A DNA stretch of 64,000 bases from positions 694,699 through 758,698 of the forward strand of contig NC_030998.1 in NCBI RefSeq assembly GCF_000149955.1, read 5' to 3'. Under the pieces are notes generated by a model, which saw only the letters and a program-made list of their open reading frames with translations, made no database searches and was not told the DNA's origin. Positions within the stretch are counted from its first letter, which is position 1; each line of letters opens with the position of its first letter. This DNA comes from Fusarium oxysporum f. sp. lycopersici 4287. Its lineage: Eukaryota; Ascomycota; Sordariomycetes; Hypocreales; Nectriaceae. A program made the translations under genes and the position numbers. This document shows positions 58,604 to 64,000 of the stretch, one piece after another.

Positions 58604-60313
58604 GTTGGGTAGTGGTACAGAGATTATCAATGGCGATAGATTTGTAAGGCCGCATTTGAGTTTAAAAGGTATTGATTGCTGATATTTGGGTTGCTGATGA
58701 TGCTTACGCGATCCGACAGCATGGGTGAGATCTGACGTGGCGGGGTAAGTCATAGCGTGCTTGACTATAGCGTCGGTGAATTATACCCGCGACGATTACC
58801 CATAGTCTGAGGAGATGAGTAAGTTAAGGCCAAAGAGCACGGGAAATGCAAAGGAGCTACTAAGGCATTTCAAATTAACCCCGATTATCATATTTCATCT
58901 CATGTGATGCCAAATCCCTAAATTATGTTCGTTATGATAAGGTATTTGGTTATTCTTCATCAACCTCATTCCTCCATGTTCGTTTCGATCGTTGCTAGAC
59001 ACTTCTCTCGCATAACTATTCTTCTTGCATGCAAAATGCTTCTTTTTCGTATATCGCCAGAGTTTCTAGAAGTAACACCATTATCCCTTCCGTGAGTGTT
59101 GTAAAAAAGACTTAGGATCGCGCTCATGAATGACAACAACCTGGGGACATATAAGATAAAGTCATCAGCCTCTTTGAGTACTTATCTAGTGATTTGCCAA
59201 GTCCCCATGCTCCCAGAGGCCTTCGCAGCTTCAGATCGATACAACGTTGGCGTAGACTGACTATGGCCGTGGCTAATTGTCGCCCGCAACTACTTCAAAG
59301 CCTTTGCACTGTATTGGCCAGTCTTTCTACACTTGGGCAAGTCAAGTGCATAGCCTTCCTCTCTTGACTAGTTCATCTTGTAAGCAGCTTTAAAATGCAT
59401 GATACTGCCTTCGCTGTTGCTGCCAACGGAATCTTCCGCTTTGCCCTCGACACAGTACTTTCTAATTTCGTGGTGCAGGTGTACTTGCAGAAAGGCACCA
59501 ACTAGGCCGGTAGCGTGTTTACTTTCATCAACGATGCCTCGCATACTGTTCCTGGGTCTTTCTTTCCTAAGAATAGAATGGTTAGGCAAAGCGGCTTTCA
59601 TAAGTTAAACAAGTACTATCGCGTGATAATACCCATTGCTAAGGGAGACGGATGTTTCTACGAGTCGCCATTTGTCCGGGTCTGCCGATCTCGAACACCC
59701 AATTGTATGGTTAAACTTTAGAATAATACTACACTGTTGCATGTCACCCTTGTCCTTGAAGTGAAGTCTCGTGTTGTCCTGAGCCTCAATGCCTAAGCTC
59801 CATTTGCAATGTTGATCCGAGGCTACCAAACCTTGACCAGGGTATAACCCCCATTGTTCGCCGACGAATACCTAAAACAAGCAACTGCATTAACCCACAG
59901 CGTTAATCAATCTGCTGATCTCGGTGGCTAACTTACCGAATCATAGAATTTATCGCTCCTATCAAAAGATTGCCCCCGCATTCATTCACGAGCGAAATGT
60001 TCACCCTTGCTGGACTGCCGAACTGTTGTGCGTTGCCGATTGGCGCGCATCGACTTAAGCATGGATTCCTCACTTTGCGCGCCAAATCATTTCCCCATAT
60101 TCCCCAGATTTGTCACCAACACCCCCAGACAATGGGGCTCAATTTCTCCCGCAGCGGAATAAGACACAAAGACGCTAACGTAAGATGACACTACTCGGCG
60201 GAGATGTCATCGTATGCGACGGTTTAAGCGCAAGGTGACTATATAAGACTCCAATCTTGACCGCATCTTTTGGACTCAGCAACCTGCCATCGACAACAGA
60301 AACAGGTCTCAAG
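58604..60313. other. Intergenic, promoters of DUF829 and GH93 genes
   Basis: 1.7 kb with no supported gene. A TATATAA box at 60240-60246 lies about 70 bp upstream of the GH93 start. Confidence 0.45.
60240..60246 (+). promoter_or_regulatory. TATA box of the GH93-like gene
   Basis: TATATAA about 70 bp before the ATG at 60314, a suitable distance for a strongly expressed secreted-enzyme gene with a short leader. Confidence 0.5.
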
Positions 60314-61508
60314 ATGCGTTTCGCCGCCATTGTTTCGTTCTTGCTGCCCCTCGTGGCGGCAAAGCCTGCTCAGAAGGGCAAGACCTTCAGCAACGTTGAG
60401 ATCTTTGATCCTCCCTCCAACTACAACGACCCTCAAGTCCTCTATGCCCGTCCCCTTGAGCTTTCGGATGGTACCCTTCTGGCTACTTGGGAGAACTACT
60501 CCCCCGAGCCTCCTCACGTTTGGTTCCCCATTGTGAAGAGCAAGGATGGCGGCAAGACCTGGAAGGAGATCTCCAAGGTCAAGGATACCCAGAACAACTG
60601 GGGTCTACGATATCAGCCTCAGCTCTATGAGCTTCCTCGTCGATTTGGAAAGTACCCCAAGGGCACTGTTCTTATCTCGGGCAGCAGTATTCCCACTGAT
60701 CTGAGTGAGACTCTTATCGAGGTTTATGCCAGTCTTGATAAGGGAGTTACTTGGGAGTTCGTCAGCCATGTTGCTCTTGGCGGCGAGGCTAAGCCTGAGC
60801 ATGGGCTTACCCCAGTTTGGGAACCTTTCCTGATGTAAGTGAAGCTCTGATAATGCAATGGATCATTTGCTAACAATTTGCAGGACATACAAGGAGAAGC
60901 TCATTCTGTACTATTCTGATCAGCGCGACAACGCTACCCACTCTCAGAAGCTTGTTCACCAGACCACCACTGATCTCAAGAAGTGGAGTAAGGTTGTCGA
61001 GGACACCAAGTACGATGACTACTACGCTCGCCCTGGTATGCCTACCGTCGCTAAGCTCCCCAACAACGAGTACATCTACACCTACGAGTACGGCGGTGGC
61101 CCCAACCCTCCCGCCGGCAGCACCTACTGGTTCCCCGTCTTCTACCGCCTCTCCAAGGACCCTCAGAAGTTCCTCAACAAGCCCGGCCAGCAGATCATCT
61201 CCACCGATGGTGCTCGACCCGCTGGTTCCCCTTACGTCGTGTGGACTCCTTATGGTGGAAAGAACGGTACCATTGTCGTTAGCTGCGGCACCATGTCTGA
61301 GATCTTCACCAACCAGGCTCTTGGTGATGCGTCTGCTTGGAAGAAGTGGAGTGTTCCTCAGCCTACAGCGTACACTCGCGCTCTTTTGACATTCAAGAAG
61401 GATCCTGATCTGCTCATGATCATGGGTGCGGGTATTCTTCCTCCTGCTGGTGGAAACAACACTGTTAGTGCTAGTGTTGTTAGACTTTCCGAGATCATGA
61501 AGGCTTAG
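60314..61508 (+). CDS. Secreted exo-arabinanase-like glycoside hydrolase (GH93, sialidase fold)
   Basis: Six-bladed beta-propeller hydrolase resembling GH93 exo-1,5-alpha-L-arabinanase, which releases arabinobiose from pectin arabinan. The intron 60835-60883 gives 381 residues, the family's usual length. A signal peptide (MRFAAIVSFLLPLVAAKP) leads into NVEIFDPPSNYNDPQVLYAR and LATWENYSPEPPHVWFP. Asp-box-like repeats include KSKDGGKTW and SLDKGVTW. Further conserved stretches are TPVWEPFLMTY, YYSDQRDNATHSQKL and YEYGGGP. Codons are C/T-ending and biased, as in highly expressed genes. A bacterial-type sialidase is less likely. The enzyme would act on plant cell walls. Confidence 0.85.
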
Positions 61509-61964
61509 ACGGAGACGTAAATAACTTAGCGTGATAATCATAAATTCACAACAACCATCTTAGACTTGAACTAAAATGTTGCAATTTCTTACGAGACTTT
61601 GAATGACTATTCTTAGATCGCTGCAAATTTGCTTTGCATCCAATGTAAAATACCCAACATGGCCCCTCATTCGTCAGCGAGGCTCGGTGCATAAAGCTTG
61701 ACCATGCAAGCTATGGGATTTGATGTTGTTCGTGTTCTTAGACTTTATAATAAACTAACCTGGGCCAGATTCAGGCGCAGTTTTATTTGTCCGTCCTCAC
61801 ATTAACTTGAGAGCCCTTATCGTTCCTTGTTAAGAGTCCGTTTCGGCCTTGATCATTACAGCCGGTAAGGTTCTGTGCCACCATAGCATCACGAAAGCAT
61901 ATATCCAATCCACAAAGTATTCTCAGTCACACATTTTTGTGAATATAAGTATCGTCGCTTCGCC
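61509..61964. other. Intergenic, no gene seen
   Basis: About 455 bp between tandem plus-strand genes. 3' UTR and promoter only. Confidence 0.45.
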
Positions 61965-62522
61965 ATGTCTTCCACCTCAAGAACTCTCACCAACCATTAC
62001 ATCAAACCAGCCTTCCGCTCCACCCACCTCCTCCACTTCACGATGAGTGCCTTACAATCGCTAAGGCGCGCCTTTCCCACCAAAGGCCACAAGTCTCACG
62101 GAACAGGTTTTCAATCAGGTCACACACTAGTCCACAGCACACGGCCCTTTCGGCACGTTCCAGTGATACAAAAGCACTACCGTGGCGATCCACAACTGCG
62201 CAAGGATGAAGACGCTCCACGTATAGACAGAGATATCAAGGAGTTGGAAGGCGATCTTCTTGCCATCAAGATGAGACTGAAGGGATTGGGATACCGTGAC
62301 AGCGACGTCCTGAACCAGTTGGAGGCTATGTATGGGGCATCGAGAGAGACTCTCTGGGCTCTAAACGACGTGAAGCGCAAGCTGAACGAAGAAAGGGAAC
62401 GAAAAAAAGCTGGTATGTTTTTGTCTGTGATTAAAGTGCATTCAGAGGTACTAACATGACTTGCAGAGGATTTGGAGAAGGAGCTTTGTTACTACAGGCG
62501 TTGGGGACAAAGAAGGCCTTAG
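61965..62522 (+). CDS. Hypothetical coiled-coil protein
   Basis: The intron 62413-62466 gives 167 residues. I do not recognise a family. The first 80 residues are basic and rich in His, Ser and Thr (SSTSRTLTNHYIKPAFRST), which could be a mitochondrial presequence. From about residue 90 a charged helix follows (RIDRDIKELEGDLLAIKMR and NDVKRKLNEERERKKAEDLE), a probable coiled coil. It ends CYYRRWGQRRP. Confidence 0.65.
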
Positions 62523-63007
62523 ATTATGCAATCTGACCTGCCTAATTATACCTCTTCAGAACTCCAGGCAATTGAGGTGCGTGTTCAAGTGGGAGGGGGC
62601 CGCAGCTTTGCAACGAATGACTTTTTCGTTGGTTGCCACGAGGCATGATGTAGAGGGGTAAATTGAACTTGAGCGTGTCACTGTGATCTAGGTGGCCTGG
62701 GTCTTGATAGAGTTTAAGTTTATACAATCAAGCTTCTTGCAAAGAAAATATTGAGAGTCGCCTCGCTACCGGCATGACTCAGAGCTAATTCCTTGTTTGT
62801 GATACGATCTGAGACATGTAAAAGAATGCTGGTGCCACTGGATAACCGACCAAGACACTGATGATACTCTTGTTCAACCCTCGCTGAAACTATCCACATT
62901 ATCGCAGCAGCGAACTCACGATCACAACCTCAGACGATCATTTAAGCATTATCCTAGATCTATTGGAATCAGGAGTCAATCGCCAGCCATTCCAATACTC
63001 TCGCAGC
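62523..63007. other. Intergenic, no gene seen
   Basis: About 485 bp before the AIG2-like gene. No supported feature. Confidence 0.45.
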
Positions 63008-63781
63008 ATGGCGATGTCCAAACCTGCCTCAGAACAAGAGCTCGCAGAGAAGCGCAAACGTGAACTTGAAGCTTCGACAATCTTGACTGAGTTTGCAAAG
63101 AGGCACAGGCGTAAGCTTTAAGCTTCAAGGTTCCTACTTAAGCTTGAAAGGCCATTGGACACCACGGAGGCTGTTGCACAAGCAGCTGGTATTTCATCGC
63201 CTACTGGATGTGCTATTTCTGCTACTGACTCGTCGGGAAAGGTTGGCTCTTTTTTCAAGATCAATACTATCAATAAGACCACCATTGAAGCTTACCTTAG
63301 GGCAAAGCCGAGCCTCACTACCTTTGTTCCAACATTCATCCCATGCAACCCAGCAAGAAAGAGTCTTTCACCTCACTCACTGCATCCAACATTGGGCATC
63401 AAAACAACGCTACCTCATCGCCGACTAGAGCACCTGCATGATGAACCACGCCCCGCGCAGAATGAGGACCCTGTTTGGTACTTTGTTTACGGAGACCTAG
63501 CCGAGGGCGATGTCCTTTTGGACCTGCTGGGGTGCGAGCGTCACTTGAGAAATTCTCAGGTTGTTGGAGGAATATTAAAGAGAAGGGGAGAAGACTGGGT
63601 ACTATTAAACGACCCTAATGGGATAAGGTGCATGCCCTGGTTGGCACTCTTGGTCGAAATAAAGGGACAGGAGGATATGTTACGGGTGTATCAAACGGAT
63701 GTTTATGAAGTTGTACGATGTACGATTGGGATTTGGGGCGAAGCTACAGTAGCTGGTTTGACATTCCGATTCATCGAGTAA
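63008..63781 (+). CDS. AIG2/gamma-glutamylcyclotransferase-like protein
   Basis: The C-terminal half is a GGCT/AIG2-like fold: WYFVYGDLAEGDVLLDLLG corresponds to the YGSL substrate loop, and DMLRVYQTDVYEVVRCTI to the YE-aYxR signature. The expected catalytic glutamate position reads ALLVEIKGQ. A separate first exon is likely at 63008-63112 (MAMSKPASEQELAEKRKREL). Its join to the open frame that begins near 63150 (TTEAVAQAAGISSPTG) is unclear: the obvious GTAAGC donor leads to the wrong frame with the nearest acceptor. So the N-terminal model may need another intron or reflect a 1 bp error. The function in fungi is unassigned. Confidence 0.6.
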
Positions 63782-63871
63782 ATTATGGACTACAGAATAG
63801 ATACAAGGGAATCCCGAATGGGAATTGAAAGGAGAGTGTGTAACAAAAAGACAGTCGTCAAAGTGCAACCC

Positions 63872-64000
63872 TTAGGCCTTTGGCTTATAGTCCTCTAGAG
63901 CATCCCTAGCAAGAGCAAGGTTCTGAATTACCGCCAATCCATACTGAGCAACGTCATTCGTAGAGATCCAAGGTGCTTCCTCCCCAGGAATCAGTCCCTC
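63872..64000 (-). CDS. 3' end of an unidentified gene, continues beyond the window
   Basis: The last 42 codons plus stop of a minus-strand gene, open to the window edge, reading GEEAPWISTNDVAQYGLAVI then NLALARDALEDYKPKA. It is convergent with the AIG2-like gene, 90 bp apart. Too short for a family call. Confidence 0.5.
   Translation of the reverse strand, partial: EGLIPGEEAPWISTNDVAQYGLAVIQNLALARDALEDYKPKA

Noticed and set aside
60870..61541. 223-codon minus-strand frame opposite the GH93 gene
   Set aside because: Shadow of the C/T-ending codon bias of the real plus-strand gene.

Overview
The window comes from a filamentous ascomycete and is most likely Fusarium (Gibberella). Genes carry short 43-128 bp GT-AG introns with CTAAC-like branch sites. 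The block at 13.4-22.7 kb has the gene content and order I associate with the Fusarium carotenoid/opsin cluster: carO, carB and carRA on the minus strand, with carX divergent on the plus strand.

Layout. (1) 0-9.2 kb holds a truncated aquaporin-family gene, then an HSL-type esterase, a Zn2Cys6 regulator, a TRI12-type MFS exporter and an FAD monooxygenase, which together look like a small catabolic, detoxification or metabolite cluster. (2) 9.2-12.9 kb holds a GATA-motif-rich upstream region and an ammonium transporter. (3) 13.4-22.7 kb is the carotenoid cluster: CarRA makes phytoene and closes rings, CarB desaturates, CarX cleaves beta-carotene to retinal, and CarO is a rhodopsin pump that uses retinal. 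(4) 22.9-25.5 kb holds a second Zn2Cys6 regulator. (5) 26.3-40.2 kb is the most interesting region. It groups a DapA-family aldolase, an MSOX-type amine oxidase, mitochondrial P5C dehydrogenase, a membrane protein with degenerate mitochondrial-carrier-like repeats, P5C reductase, proline dehydrogenase and aspartate aminotransferase. Proline dehydrogenase, P5C dehydrogenase, aminotransferase and aldolase are the four enzyme families of the mammalian trans-4-hydroxyproline pathway to glyoxylate and pyruvate. (6) 41.4-64 kb is a mixed region: an F-box protein, tRNA-Thr(AGU), a cutinase-family serine esterase, an Ost-alpha/DUF300 membrane protein, an SDR, an aldo-keto reductase, a CFEM GPI-anchored protein, a LaeA-type methyltransferase, a CxxC small protein, a HET-domain protein, a DUF829 hydrolase, a GH93-like secreted exo-arabinanase, a coiled-coil protein, an AIG2/GGCT-like protein and a truncated 3' gene end.

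Three genes contain apparent single-base frameshifts next to conserved motifs: carX (two), proline dehydrogenase (one) and the second Zn2Cys6 regulator (one). At least three of the four lie at short homopolymers, so residual assembly error must be excluded before any of them is called a pseudogene. In most other multi-exon genes the exon sums I worked out give whole open frames. I saw no intact transposon, CRISPR array or rRNA. A pair of diverged, transition-rich repeats flanks the cutinase gene.
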